The position numbers and the translations under genes were made by a program. Positions 1 through 9,518 of a DNA stretch of 64,000 bases are shown here, piece after piece. The stretch is from Areca catechu (lineage: Eukaryota > Streptophyta > Magnoliopsida > Arecales > Arecaceae): assembly GCA_021397845.1 (NCBI GenBank), contig CM038049.1, forward strand, positions 111,444,877-111,508,876. Direction: 5' to 3'. The notes beneath the pieces were generated by a model. That model saw only the letters and a list, made by a program, of their open reading frames with translations, did no database searches and had not been told where the DNA came from. The stretch's first letter is position 1; every line of letters begins with the position of its first letter.

Positions 1-122
1 ATTGATTTATTGATTGTCATGATCAAGTGGTCCTAGGATTTAGGGTTCCGGCCGATTAGGGTTTCAAAAATAAAAATTTTAAAACCAAATCTTTTGCTAT
101 GCCCGACTCGAGGAACCCAATA
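1..122 (+). repeat. 3' end of the 5' LTR of copia-type element O (partial)
   Basis: This is the tail of an LTR that starts outside the window. It ends just before a primer-binding-site-like sequence, and its end resembles, in diverged form, the LTR end at about 63003-63123: an A/T-rich stretch, then a TTTTGCTATG-like segment, then CCCAATA/CCCAGCA. There is no coding content. Confidence 0.55.
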
Positions 123-123
123 G

Positions 124-135
124 TGGTATCAAAGT
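124..135 (+). other. Primer binding site of element O (first copy)
   Basis: TGGTATCAAAGT lies directly after the LTR end and matches the plant initiator-Met tRNA complement TGGTATCAGAGC except near its 3' end. It marks the start of the internal region of O. Confidence 0.6.
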
Positions 136-283
136 CACCTTGATGCATGTAATTAGTAGTCACTTTAGAGTTGATTGCTTGCTATGATATGAATCGATGG
201 ATGATTAGTTCAAATTTCATCTATGCGATATGTTATATCCTAGTAACTGCTTTGGATTGGGTTAGTCACCATGGCCGTCCAGT

Positions 284-341
284 CATAGGAGCCAAGTATG
301 GTTTAAAGGCCCTCTCTTTCCATTCAATGGGATCTCCTATG
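284..341 (+). other. Y-shaped RNA element in the O leader (copy 1)
   Basis: The closing stem pairs CATAGGAG (284-291) with CTCCTATG (334-341), 8 bp around a 42-nt interior. The interior contains a CCAT/ATGG hairpin (CCATTCAATGG, 320-330) and a decayed AGGG/CCCT hairpin. Homologous segments lie in G1 (18344-18400), N1 (11331-11388) and the second O leader (63489-63546). The stem is kept while its bases differ. It sits about 150 nt after the primer site. Confidence 0.65.
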
Positions 342-821
342 GCATTTAGGGGTGCCACTGTAGCCTTATCCCATGAACAAGTGAGGTGAACGGATCGTTA
401 TTTGAATCATGTTTATGTTATGCATATTAGGATTAATATGCATATTTTGTTAGAATGAATGTCATGATAACATGATGAATTAAGATGTGTATGAGACCAT
501 TAAAGCCCTCATAAAATCATATTTAGTCATAGTGTATGTTAATCATGATGCAAATCCGATTAAGGTATGATCAGCCAATTGGTGTCTAAGCAAGTGGTTC
601 TGGGAAGGTAAAGGGAATAAAATTTTTAATTGGCTTCATTGACTGACCTGACCAATTAATTTGTGTCTAAGGAAGCAACAGGGGGACCCCCTCATCTCTT
701 CCACTTACATCGCCAATTTGGTCACATCTAGACCCTAAGTTGGTAACGTTGATTGATTAAGCACACTACAAAATTGCCTTCCTTCATGCTAAGCCAAATC
801 CATGTCAAAAACTATAGTAGA

Positions 822-1117
822 TTTGTTGTGTAACACAAGGTCTACTTTAGGGTTTGATATGATATTTGTCTTGGTGCATGTTATGCTTTATAACATGACT
901 GATGGTGTTGCTTTGTTGTGTAACACAAGGGCAATATTATTCAATCATGGCTATATAGAAATGAAGGGTCTGACTAAACTAAGATATTATAGTTTGTTGT
1001 GTAACACAAGACTATAAGTGTCTTAGAGGCAAGTGTTATGTTGAGAATTGCGAGGGATGCAATTGGAAAGGGGTTTTCCTACTCTTGAACTCATGGGTGT
1101 TTGTTGTGTAACATAAG
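822..1117 (+). repeat. Four interspersed inverted-repeat motifs in the O leader
   Basis: TTTGTTGTGTAACACAAGG, or a close variant, occurs at 822-840, 912-930, 993-1010 and 1100-1117. Its core TTGTGTAACACAA pairs with itself (TTGTGT against ACACAA). The spacing is 81-107 bp and the sequence between copies is not repeated. Confidence 0.8.
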
Positions 1118-1316
1118 GCATTCATAAGGAATTGAGATCTCAACCCCACTAAGGAAGCTCTGGGAGGGTTTCTTGCTTACCATAGTTTAGGGTTATGATA
1201 TTCGATAGAAAATAGTGGGAGACACAATTAGATACAAAAAGTCCTTGTCTAATTGTGAATATTATCATGACTAATCTGCTTATAGTTATTCTTTGTTTAA
1301 TGTAGATTTTTACATT

Positions 1317-2030
1317 ATGGCTTTTACTCTTTCACTGCAGGGCATTCTGGATGCCAATAAGTTGACCGATCCAAATTATATGTACTGGTTGAGGAACTTA
1401 AGGATTGTACTAGCTCAGAAAAATAATTGCCTATATCCTCGATACTCCTGACCTAGACCCTGTAGGAGAGAATGCTACTGAGGAGGAAAGGGCCACATAT
1501 AAATTATGGTAGAATGACAGCATGACTATCAAGTGCATCATCTCTATGAATAATGAATTACAGAGGCAACAGAGAAAATGGAACCTCAGTCCATATTGCT
1601 CAATCTTAAGAAGCTATATGGAGAGCATAGTCGGACTGCTCGATATAAAATATCAAAGCAGTTGTTCTGAGCATACATGAGTGAGGGCTCCCCTATCCAA
1701 GCACATGTCCTCAAGATGATTGACTTAATCACTCAATTAGGTCAACTAGGATTTGTGATGGATAGTGAGCTTAATTAGGACCTGATCTTGCAGTCACTCC
1801 CAGATTCCTTCTCGTAGTTTGTCCTGAATTATCACATGAACAAATTGAACTTATCATTGCCTGAGCTGCTGAATATGCTCAAGATAGCAGAGAGCCATTT
1901 TAAAGGTGACAAGGCTTAACTTCTTCTGGTTGATGGAAAGAAGTAGCAGGCAATTAGAAAAAGTTCAAAAAGGAAGAAGAATCCTAAGAGTAGCTTCCAG
2001 ATGAGGAAGTAGGCAAGGAATAAAAGAAAA
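1317..2030 (+). pseudogene. gag: Broken copia-type gag of element O
   Basis: An in-frame ATG at 1317 leads into ILDANKLTDPNYMYWLRNL, the conserved start of plant copia-type gag polypeptides (UBN2 family). The frame breaks at about codon 45 (stop). Recognisable segments then follow in shifting frames: EEERATYK, SILNLKKLYGEHSRTARY, a QDLILQSLPDSFS-like stretch and a LNMLKIAESHFKGDKA-like stretch. The sequence ends just before the LTR at 2032, so zinc knuckle, protease, integrase, RT and RNase H are all absent. Either this copy lost everything after gag or the family is non-autonomous. Classification of O as copia rests on this gag alone. A pyrimidine tract ending CTGCAG before the conserved start (1321-1340) also looks like a splice acceptor. 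Confidence 0.75.
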
Positions 2031-2031
2031 G

Positions 2032-2330
2032 TGCCCTAAAAGCCAATCTTTATAATGGTATTTTTGTAATCTTCCAACTCTTGTATGACATTATTGTATT
2101 AATAAAAGGCATTTTGTTTCATCATACTACAGTGTCTTATTTAAAGATCATGATGAACCCCGTAGGTTAGGGCAAAGGAATTAGGGTTATGATGGAGATC
2201 ATAATGGTGAGACCTATGTTCTTATAAATCATAATCTAAAATGTTCCTAGTCATTGGATCATCGATTCGGGGATTGATGCTTCCGGAAAGATTAGCTTAT
2301 CCTATGTATGTTCGATGGAGAGGGTGGTTA
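2032..2330 (+). repeat. LTR of element O, left part (split by C1)
   Basis: The LTR starts TGCCCTAAAAGCC immediately after the gag remnant and is cut at 2330 by C1. The five bases GGTTA (2326-2330) are matched by GGTTG at 61075-61079 as the target duplication of C1. The rest of the LTR resumes at 61080. Confidence 0.65.
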
Positions 2331-3129
2331 TGTGAACGGAAATCATCTCGATTAATGCTCTAGCGGAAGTAATTCAGCAATCCAGATGCACGAACGACCA
2401 TCTGCCAGCGATCCAAAGATGATCATGGTAGGATACAGGTCAAACAAAGATCAAACGATCCCTTGGAATGATCAAGAAGTAAAGGAGAAGGAGATGAAGG
2501 AAAACGAAATCTGGAAGAAACGAGGGTTCTCTTTCTTGATTGGTTTTCTTGGACTGTTACAGAATGACCTCACCTTGACTAACCGTCTCATATACATATA
2601 TATACACACCACGATCAAGAAGAACCAAAACCCTCCAAAACTTCCCGGCACGGCAACACGTGATTCAAAGAATCCCTTCATCCGAGTTGGCTTGAACTGC
2701 TCAAGTCGACTCCTTGCTTCAGAGAGTACTCTGGAAGAGTCGGCTTGAACCCCTTGAGTTGGCTCTTCCAGACCGCAGATTATCCATTCTATGTATGAGA
2801 GTTGACTCCCAGACATCCGAGCCAGCTCCCATCACAACCGAGCCAACTCGCTTGGATCTGAGCCGACTCCTCTCAGAATTTAGCCAACTTGCATGAACCC
2901 GAGCCGACTCTGCTCCCTACAATCATGCCATGCCAACCATTAAAGTTGATTTGAACTAGAACCAAGCCGACTCTAATATCCAAATTGACCAAAACTCAGT
3001 CTAACATCTAGGACTTTTTCCAGACATAATCCTAACCCTAGATACATCATGAGTGACCATGATAATCGGACCAACTTTAACCTTGGCCCAATCCCCTGGA
3101 ATCTTGGATACACCACCTGAGACTCAACA
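2331..3129 (-). repeat. 3' LTR of C1
   Basis: This 799-bp LTR reads TGTTGAGTCTCAGG... on the minus strand and pairs with 60283-61074. About 2645-2975 carries roughly a dozen degenerate copies of GAGCCGACTC and its complement, spaced 20-50 bp apart. Short reading frames here are incidental. Confidence 0.85.
2645..2975. repeat. GAGCCGACTC decamer array in C1 3' LTR
   Basis: Irregularly spaced variants such as GAGTCGACTC-like, GAGCCGACTC, GAGCCAACTC and GAGTCGGCTT can be read on both strands. They contain the RCCGAC core known as DRE/CRT in plants; CG-to-TG/CA decay is frequent. The same array is in the other C1 LTR at about 60620-60925. Confidence 0.7.
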
Positions 3130-3301
3130 ATCTTCACCTTGGTGATCCAAGATTATAGGTTTTTTACACCAGACTTCTCAGACCCATCAACCACATACAT
3201 GACTGAAAGCTTTCTCCCGGTAGAGCCATTGTATGTACATTCGCCTGGTTCTCCTTGGTATGGACCTTCACCAGTGACACTTATCCTTCCTCCACCAGCT
3301 C

Positions 3302-3830
3302 TCAAATCTTGTGGTACCTCACGTCTATATGCTTTGTACGTGCATGATAGACTGGGTTCTGAGTCAAATGTATGGCACTCTGACTATCACTATGTAGGAC
3401 CACCATACATTGTTCCACCCCCATCTCAACCACTAGACATTTCATCCATACTACTTCCTTTGCAGCCTCAGTAATATCTATATACTCAGCCTCTATTGTA
3501 GATAGAGTAGTGTGATAGGTTGAAGGATAGATTTCCAAAAAATCGATCCACCTACAAGCAGAAGATATAACCAGTAGTAGACCTTCTTGTATCAAGATCA
3601 CCTGCATAACTAGTATCTACATACCCTTCCAAAAGACCCAAACCTCCATATGACTCCCTGGAGTTCCTTCCTTGTCCTTCTGGCTGCCCACCAAATACCA
3701 GTCCATGCTTTTGAGTCCCTTGTAGATACCTCAGAATCCACTTCAATGCTTTCTAGTGTTCCTTCCCAGGATTTGCCATGTACCTGCTCACCTGGCTCAC
3801 AGCATATGCTATGTCTGGCCTGCAACACAC
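3302..3830 (-). pseudogene. C1 RNase H (copia type), frameshifted
   Basis: Two minus-strand segments together make the copia RNase H region. Positions 3746-3552 read MKWILRYLQGTQKHGLVF and then a GYVDTSYAGDLDTRRSTTGY segment, which carries the first catalytic Asp. Positions 3607-3302 read TIEAEYIDITEAAKE and then LHSDSQSAIHLTQNPVYHAR, ending in the family's KHIDVRYH motif. The two segments are in different frames, so at least one frameshift separates them. This is the last domain before the 3' LTR, as expected for copia pol. Confidence 0.85.
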
Positions 3831-3955
3831 CATAGCATACATAACATTGCCTACAGCATTTGCATATGGAACTCTCTCCATGTACTTTCTCTCTTCATCT
3901 GTTTGGGGGCTCTACAACTTTGAGAGAGATATGTTCCTTGGTAATGGTATCTTCA

Positions 3956-4294
3956 CTAGTTTGGCTTTCTCCATTCCAAACCTATCAAGAATCTTCTTGA
4001 TGTAATATCCTTGTACAAATGGAGAATCTCCTTGCATCTATCCCTGCAAATCTTCATTCCAAGGATTTTCTGAGTTGGACCCAAATCCTTCATCTCAAAC
4101 TCAATAGATAATGCTTTCTTCAGCTGATTCACATCACTCATACTTCTGCTGGCTATCAACATATCATCCATATATAAAAGTAGATACAAAGCATTATCAG
4201 TATCCAAATCCTTGACATATAGACAGCAGTCATGTTCACATCTGAGAAACCCAAGGCTTAAGATGAATGCATCAAATCTCCGATACACTGGCAA
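3956..4294 (-). pseudogene. C1 reverse transcriptase, C-terminal half
   Basis: On the minus strand LYVKDLDTDNALYLLLYMDD gives the RT catalytic YMDD box. It is followed by FEMKDLGPTQKILGMKI, the conserved copia segment after the active site. The middle of RT (about 4295-4445; GFIEIG, MKQPDGF-like) is in another frame with stops. The domain is therefore broken although the catalytic box is kept. Confidence 0.85.
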
Positions 4295-4445
4295 GGTGAT
4301 TGTTTCAAACCATACAATGACCTCTAAAGTAAATACACTTTATCTTCCTATCCAATCTCTATGAAGCCATCAGGTTGCTTCATATAGATCTTCTTATTCA
4401 GATTTCCATGTAGAAAGGCTGTCTTTACATCCATTTGCTCCAATT

Positions 4446-5309
4446 CTATATCATGTTCTGCCACCAATGCAGCAGCACCCGGATTGAAGTATGGCATACC
4501 ACAAGAGAAAATACCTTGGTATAGTCAATTCCTTCCCTTTGTGAGTATCCCTTTGTAACCAGCCTTGCTTTGAGTCTCACTCCACCTTGCTCTAAAGGTA
4601 CTGATTTCTTTGTGAACACCCATTTGGAGCCAATTGCATGAGCATCTTCTGGTAGATCCACCAACTGCCATGTCTTGTTCTTCCTAAGAGATTCCATCTC
4701 TTCCATCATGCCTTGCTTCCATGATTCTTTATCAGAACTCTCCATGGCCTCCTTGTATGTTTTTGGATATCCATTCACAAATATGAGAGCATAGGATATG
4801 CTTTCATCCATACCATATCTCATCGATTTTCGGATTGTATGCTGAGGATTATACAAAGCCACTCCCCTTGCACTAGCCTGCAAGTCTTCTATGTATGGCT
4901 GTTCCAACACATGTTCCTGCACTTCACTTTGAACAACTAATTTTTTCTTCTGATTCTTCAACACAAAAGGACTTTTCCTACCTAACTCCACCTTAACTGA
5001 AGCACCCTTGTTAGCTGATGTAGATGGCCTATCCTTCACTTGTGAAGGACAATCACTGCTGTTCACCTTTGAAGTTGCAGCTCCATCCATACTTCCCGAT
5101 ATCTTCAAGATGCTCTTCTCATAAAAAATGACATCCCTACTGATCACTGCCTTTTGAGACTGTGGATCCCATAGTAGGTAACCCTTGACTCCTCGTGGAT
5201 ACCTAATGAAGATCATCTTCTTTGACTTTGGGTCCAACTTACTCCATTCAGTTGCCTTCACATGTGCATAGGCTGGGCAACCAAACACTTTCAAGTGGCC
5301 AAGCTCCAC
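4446..5309 (-). pseudogene. C1 integrase C-terminal region and RT N-terminal part
   Basis: A 287-codon open segment on the minus strand starts MELGHLKVFGCPAYAHV, the typical post-integrase segment of TNT1-like copia polyproteins. It passes through a variable linker and enters RT at SWKQGMMEEMESLRKNKTW, then IGSKWVFTKK and RLKARLVTKGYSQREGIDY. It is the longest intact piece of C1. Homology to plant copia polyproteins labelled TNT 1-94 is clear from these motifs. It is cut off by frameshifts at both ends. Confidence 0.85.
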
Positions 5310-5938
5310 CTTCTTCCCACTCTAAGCTTCCTCTGGAAGTCCTCCATCTAGCTTGAAATGAGGGGACCAATTCACAAGAAAACATGACAGAGTAATGGCA
5401 TCACCCAAAAAGGCCTTGGACAGTGATGATTGTAGCCTCATACTCCTTGCCTTCTCCAATAGTGTTCGATTCATCCTTTCTGGAATACCATTCTACTATG
5501 GAGTCATCTTTACTGTGAAATGGCGTTTGATCCCATTCTCCTCACAGTAATTTTCTAACTCTATGTTAGAGTATTCTCCTCCATTATCAGATAGAAGGCA
5601 CTTCACATGTTTCCCCGTCTCCTTCTCTACTTCAGCCCTCTAGGCTTTGAACTAGGTGAACACCTTTGATTTTTCCCTCATCAGATACATCCACAATTTC
5701 CTAGAGAAGTCATCAATGAAGGTAACAAAATACCTTGCTCCACCCTTGGATAAAACAGCTGCCGGTCCCTATATATCTGAGTGAACCAGTTCTAAGACCT
5801 CTTCACTCTGCTTGGTACCATTGGCAAACTTCACCCTATGTTGTTTGCCAAAAATGTAGGGCTCACATAGGTCATTTCCTTCCTTCCTTAGCACTGGAAG
5901 ATTTCCTCTTCTGCTTAATTCTGTAAGCCCTCATCACT
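5310..5938 (-). pseudogene. C1 integrase core, degenerate
   Basis: Minus-strand translation shows, with stops, LVHSDI.GPAAV, FVTFIDDFSRKLWMYLM, CLLSDNGGEYSN and RMNRTLLEKARSMR. These are the D, D and E regions of a copia integrase, followed by the FLVNWSP-like segment. The N-terminal part (GLTELSRRGNLP) lies at the very end at about 5938. It continues in the piece at 58901-59219 on the other side of S1, which places the S1 insertion in the gag-pre-integrase domain. Confidence 0.8.
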
Positions 5939-6269
5939 CAAGTTGTTGATCCCATAAGTGATTTTGATGATAACCAAACATTGGAGCATGTACATTTATT
6001 TCTAACAACTCTTCAAGTGTTTTACAAGTTTTTGTAGGATGAGTTAATTATTCAAACTTCAACTCCTACACCTTTATTTTTTGTTTGAGTTGTGTTGTAA
6101 TGTATTTCTATAAAGAAGAACCCAATGAAAAAGCTAAGAAAAATTATGTAAAAAGGGTTACTTCTGTGTGTGTGCCTTAAAAATTAATTTGAGTTGGTAT
6201 GATTGAAAAGTTGTAAGAATGTTGGTAAGAGTTTTTCTTTGAGTTCAATTATAAAAATTATGAAGAAGA

Positions 6270-6800
6270 TACTCGAGCCAACCCAGCATGTTGAAGAGTC
6301 GACTCTACTTCATGGCACACAGCAAGGATTTTGATATGCAGCAATCCAAGCCGACTCGAAGGTAACCGAGTTGACTCCAGTGAATTCGAGTCGACTGGAT
6401 TTTGTCCGAGCCGACTCCTCCAGAGTCTAGTTTTTGAAAATTTCTGAGAACAGCCAAGCGAGCCGACCCGAACCAGAAAGAGCCGACTCTGCCAGACCTA
6501 ATTTTGAAGACCTGAGAAAGTAAGCCAACCCGAACTGCATCGAGCCGACTCTTCTAGAGTGATGATTTTAGAACCTAAGAAGAAGAGCCAACCAATGATC
6601 AAAAGAGTCGACTCCTCGAGTTCAAGATTTTCAAAGATATAAGTTTTAGCCGACCCAAGCTATCAAGAGCCGACTCGTCCATAGTGAAGTTTTGCATCCT
6701 GAGATAAAGAGCCGACTGCACTGAAGATTTGGTGACTCGACCTATCGACCCGAAGGATCCGAGCTGACTCGAAGGAATCCGAGCCAACTCGAACAATGCT
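6270..6800. repeat. GAGCCGACTC decamer array in S1 5' LTR
   Basis: Many variants of GAGCCGACTC or GAGTCGACTC occur at irregular 25-50 bp spacing, several decayed to GAGCCAAC or GAGTTGAC. Sirevirus LTRs are known to carry arrays of short CG-rich palindromes and this looks like the local version. The core RCCGAC equals the DRE/CRT core. The array recurs in the 3' LTR at about 51655-52185 and, less densely, at 48805-48985. Confidence 0.75.
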
Positions 6801-7224
6801 TTCAGGTATCCAACGGCTAGTTCCAGAAATTATTTTTGAATGCCAAAAAATGCTCCAACGATCACAAACCACTTCCCAATGGTCTACAATAGCTAGAATT
6901 GCCTTGAAGTGATGGAAGACCATATATTTGAAGGATTTGAACTTCTTTGAAGTAATTGATTAGAAAGTTCTTCAAAGTTTTGAGAGCTTCATTGAATATC
7001 CTACCTACCAAAAAGAAAGAGAGCACAAGAGCATTCAAGCAAGCCTTCAAGTCTTCACCAACTCTGATATGAAGCTTGAAGCAATTTTGGAAGAAGCCAT
7101 TGAAGCAATTAAAGCTCATTCAAGTGCAAGTCAAGTGGACTTCTATTAAGCTGCACCGGCAACTATCCGACAAATTGAGTTTGTCATTTATTATTGCATT
7201 TACTTCAATTCTTTTTCTGAATTG

Positions 7225-7435
7225 TTGTTGGCTTATTGGTGAGCCTAGTTGAAAAACCAAATAGGTTCTTGGTGAGCCTTGATAAAAATCAAGTGTTGGG
7301 TTCTTGGGGATCCTGGTAAAACCAAGTTAGGTTCTTGGTGAGCTTGTGAAAACCAAGCTAGGTTTTTTTGGTGAGCCTGTTCAAAACCAAAGGGTGTTGG
7401 GTTTTCTTTGGTGATCCTGTTAAAACCAAAGTATA
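7225..7435 (+). repeat. Degenerate ~50-bp tandem repeat in S1 LTR
   Basis: About five imperfect units of the type GGTTCTTGGTGAGCCTTG...AAAACCAAG can be read; the matching array in the 3' LTR is at about 58410-58600. No coding potential. Confidence 0.65.
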
Positions 7436-7449
7436 GAGATTATGGATTG

Positions 7450-8787
7450 TGATGCGGCAAGCATATGATTAGTGATTTGATTCGTGTTTGTAGAGCAATG
7501 AAACCTAATTACACTAGCATTGTACTCATCATAATAAGTCTTAAGGATTACATGAAAAGGGACTATTACATGATTAGACACAATCCTGAAACTAAGAAGG
7601 AAGAAGATCTAGACAATAGGGGCTAATGATTGAGGACTTGCCTTGTTGAGCTTTCCAACCTTCTAATGATTTCAAACCTTGAAACTACCGATGCTCTGGA
7701 CTGGAGAACTCGGATAACAGAGATCAGAACGCTGGGCTTGGGCTTCAGCTTGTTGGTTCATTGTCAAGGGGAACCTTGTTCACAACTCAAAGACTTCGAA
7801 GGACCCTGCACTGAAGATCAAAAGTTAAGGAAGAAGAAAGCAGGCATATGGAAGGGATGGAATAATTTATGAGCAAGGAAGGAAGTCTGAGATGGTTTGG
7901 CCGGCTCCAATGTATCCTTCTTGAACTTGGCGTTGGATGGCTTGGAGAAGAAAGTAGATTCGAGTGGGGGGAAAAGGGGCTTAGGAACAATCACTCAAAG
8001 AAATAATATAAGACTACAACTTCAACTTCAACTTCATTTTTCATTCATCTCATCAAAATCAATTTTCTTTTACAATGGGCGTCCAAGGCTTTTAATAGCC
8101 TCACAAAGCTAGCTTTTGAAATTTAAAAACTCCCCAAATCGAGGAGGATTACAAGGGGGGTTGGAGGATTTGGTGGAGAGTTTGGAGGGATTTGGGGGGG
8201 GTTAGAGGATTTGGTGGAGGACTTGGAGGGATGTGGCCAACCTCCTTGAATTTGAATCTCCCTTGTTGGCGCCCAAAGGGTGATGAGGTGGCTGGTGAAG
8301 TGGCACCTGATGACGTGGCATGGTGAGGTGGTCTTCTACTTGGATAAGAATGACATGTGGCGCCCAGTGGTCCTAGTTGATGGTCCTTTTCTCTTGCTTG
8401 GTTGATGTGTCTTCTCTTCTTCATGTGGTCAAATTCTGGGGTCTAGAATTTGAGTCTTGTTGCTGGCTTTCATGGCTTTAAGACTTGATTAGACTTAACT
8501 CAACTGAATTAGACTTAACTAAACTGAACTGACTTGACTAACCTAGACTTTAAAACTTGAAATGGACTTACAGGAAATGAAATTTTAAAAGTAATTACAG
8601 GACTCAATAAACACTCTTGATTTGAAACTCAAAATTAATTAAAGGACTCTTGAAAAGGAAATGACTCTTGAAAATAAAATATTTTTGAACTAAAGGATAC
8701 AAGGTAACCTAATTATCTTCGATCCAAATTGGGATAAGGCTAACCTTGTTGGAGTGAAGTTTCTTTCGGCTTCTGGTGTCCACACCA
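7450..8787 (-). repeat. N1 3' LTR
   Basis: On the minus strand it begins TGGTGTGGACACCAG and ends GCTTGCCGCATCA. It carries a G-rich stretch at 8150-8240 of repeated GGAGGATTTGGTGGAG-like units. The upstream chromodomain reading frame runs 79 bp into it. Confidence 0.92.
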
Positions 8788-9383
8788 ATTCTCCTGGGGT
8801 GGGCAGAACTCGACCCAGTCGAGTATGGTTCAGTTTTGCCCTGGTAATGCTCGAACAAGTCTGGGTTAAGTCTTTGCAGGTCCTCTCGAGTAATCCAAGA
8901 GTTGTCGGACTCAGGTTGACCTTGCCATTGAACCAGGTATCGCTGATAGTCCTTATTCCTGGTAGTAATGATCTTGTCATCCAGGATTCTCTCAATCCTC
9001 TCTCTCTGCTCAGGTAAGGTTGGTGGTGGACACTCGAAAATATGTTCACTCTCAATGAAAGTTTCTGGCTCAAAAGGCTCACTAGGTATTAGTAGTGGTT
9101 CTTTGTATTCTACTAGGTCTGAAACATTGAAGGTTGTACTAATACCCATATCAGGTGGAAGTTCCAAAACATATGCATTAGGCCCTATTTTCTTTAAGAT
9201 CTTGAAAGGTCCCGCTCCGCGGGCATGCAGCTTCTTTATGGTTCTAATTGGGAACCATTCAGGGTTGAGCCTAATCATTGCATAATCCCCTTCACAGAAT
9301 TCTTTAGCCCTCTTATGTGAATTAGCTAAATGTTTGTAAGTCTCATTGCTCAGTTTGATCTTATTATTGATTTCTTTTTGCAA
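8709..9383 (-). CDS. N1 integrase C-terminus with GPF motif and chromodomain
   Basis: The 224-codon frame begins inside what is integrase C-terminus in autonomous relatives: upstream, around 9422-9384, the same frame reads SESAESFAQHVTNLQ as in G1. In order it has KIKLSNETYKHLANS (linker), FCEGDYAMIRLNPEWFP, KKLHARGAGPFKILKKIG (GPF/GPY module), LELPPDMGISTTFNVSDL, and the chromodomain ERIERILDDKIITTRNKDYQ...YLVQWQGQPESDNSWI. In chromoviruses this module binds modified histones and steers integration. The frame continues into the 3' LTR (stop at 8709), an overlap of 79 bp. It is detached from RT and the integrase core, which are missing. It is open with no frameshift. Confidence 0.85.
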   Translation of the reverse strand: MQKEINNKIKLSNETYKHLANSHKRAKEFCEGDYAMIRLNPEWFPIRTIKKLHARGAGPFKILKKIGPNAYVLELPPDMGISTTFNVSDLVEYKEPLLIPSEPFEPETFIESEHIFECPPPTLPEQRERIERILDDKIITTRNKDYQRYLVQWQGQPESDNSWITREDLQRLNPDLFEHYQGKTEPYSTGSSSAHPRRIGVDTRSRKKLHSNKVSLIPIWIEDN

Positions 9384-9518
9384 ATTTGTGACATGCTGTG
9401 CGAAAGATTCAGCAGACTCAGAAATTTACATAAGCACTTACAAAATACAGACTGAACTAGCCATCCTTATTGAGAGGAATTTTATTGGACTTTCTAGGAC
9501 CTAAACCTAACAGATTAA
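9384..9518 (-). other. Conserved inter-ORF spacer of N1
   Basis: This short non-coding segment lies between the gag-like ORF stop and the integrase-tail frame. Similar sequence (AGTCCAATAAAA, a TCCT...AGGA foldback, then a TTGAGTCTG-like run) occurs at the same place in N2 (about 15700-15827) and N3 (about 54085-54209), but not in the autonomous G1. A short stretch resembles a family-specific linker created when the middle of pol was lost. Confidence 0.5.

Larger units (their letters stand above)
136..1316 (+). other. 5' leader of element O
   Basis: This long untranslated leader has no credible reading frame. It contains a Y-shaped foldable segment (284-341), a CCAAT...TTTG/GTGTCTA module (about 578-720) and four copies of an inverted repeat (822-1117). 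Much of positions 220-790 recurs at 63420-64000 in the second O leader. The first two modules also match the leaders of the Ty3/gypsy elements in this window. Confidence 0.65.
5944..7449 (+). repeat. S1 5' LTR, left part
   Basis: The first 1.5 kb of the 5' LTR, cut at 7449 by N1. It aligns through most of its length with 51331-52266 plus 58063 onward. Positions 6270-6800 hold about 15-20 variants of GAGCCGACTC. Positions 7225-7435 hold a degenerate repeat of roughly 50 bp built on GGTTCTTGGTGAGCCTG...AAAACCAA. Confidence 0.85.

Noticed and set aside
2386..2896. Overlapping frames on both strands near the left edge of C1
   Set aside because: They are C1 LTR sequence; the same frames recur, broken, in the other LTR at 60401-60780.
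8149..8424. Pro-rich frames repeated at 12143-12458
   Set aside because: Duplicated because both are N1 LTRs; the G-rich strand is simple repetition.
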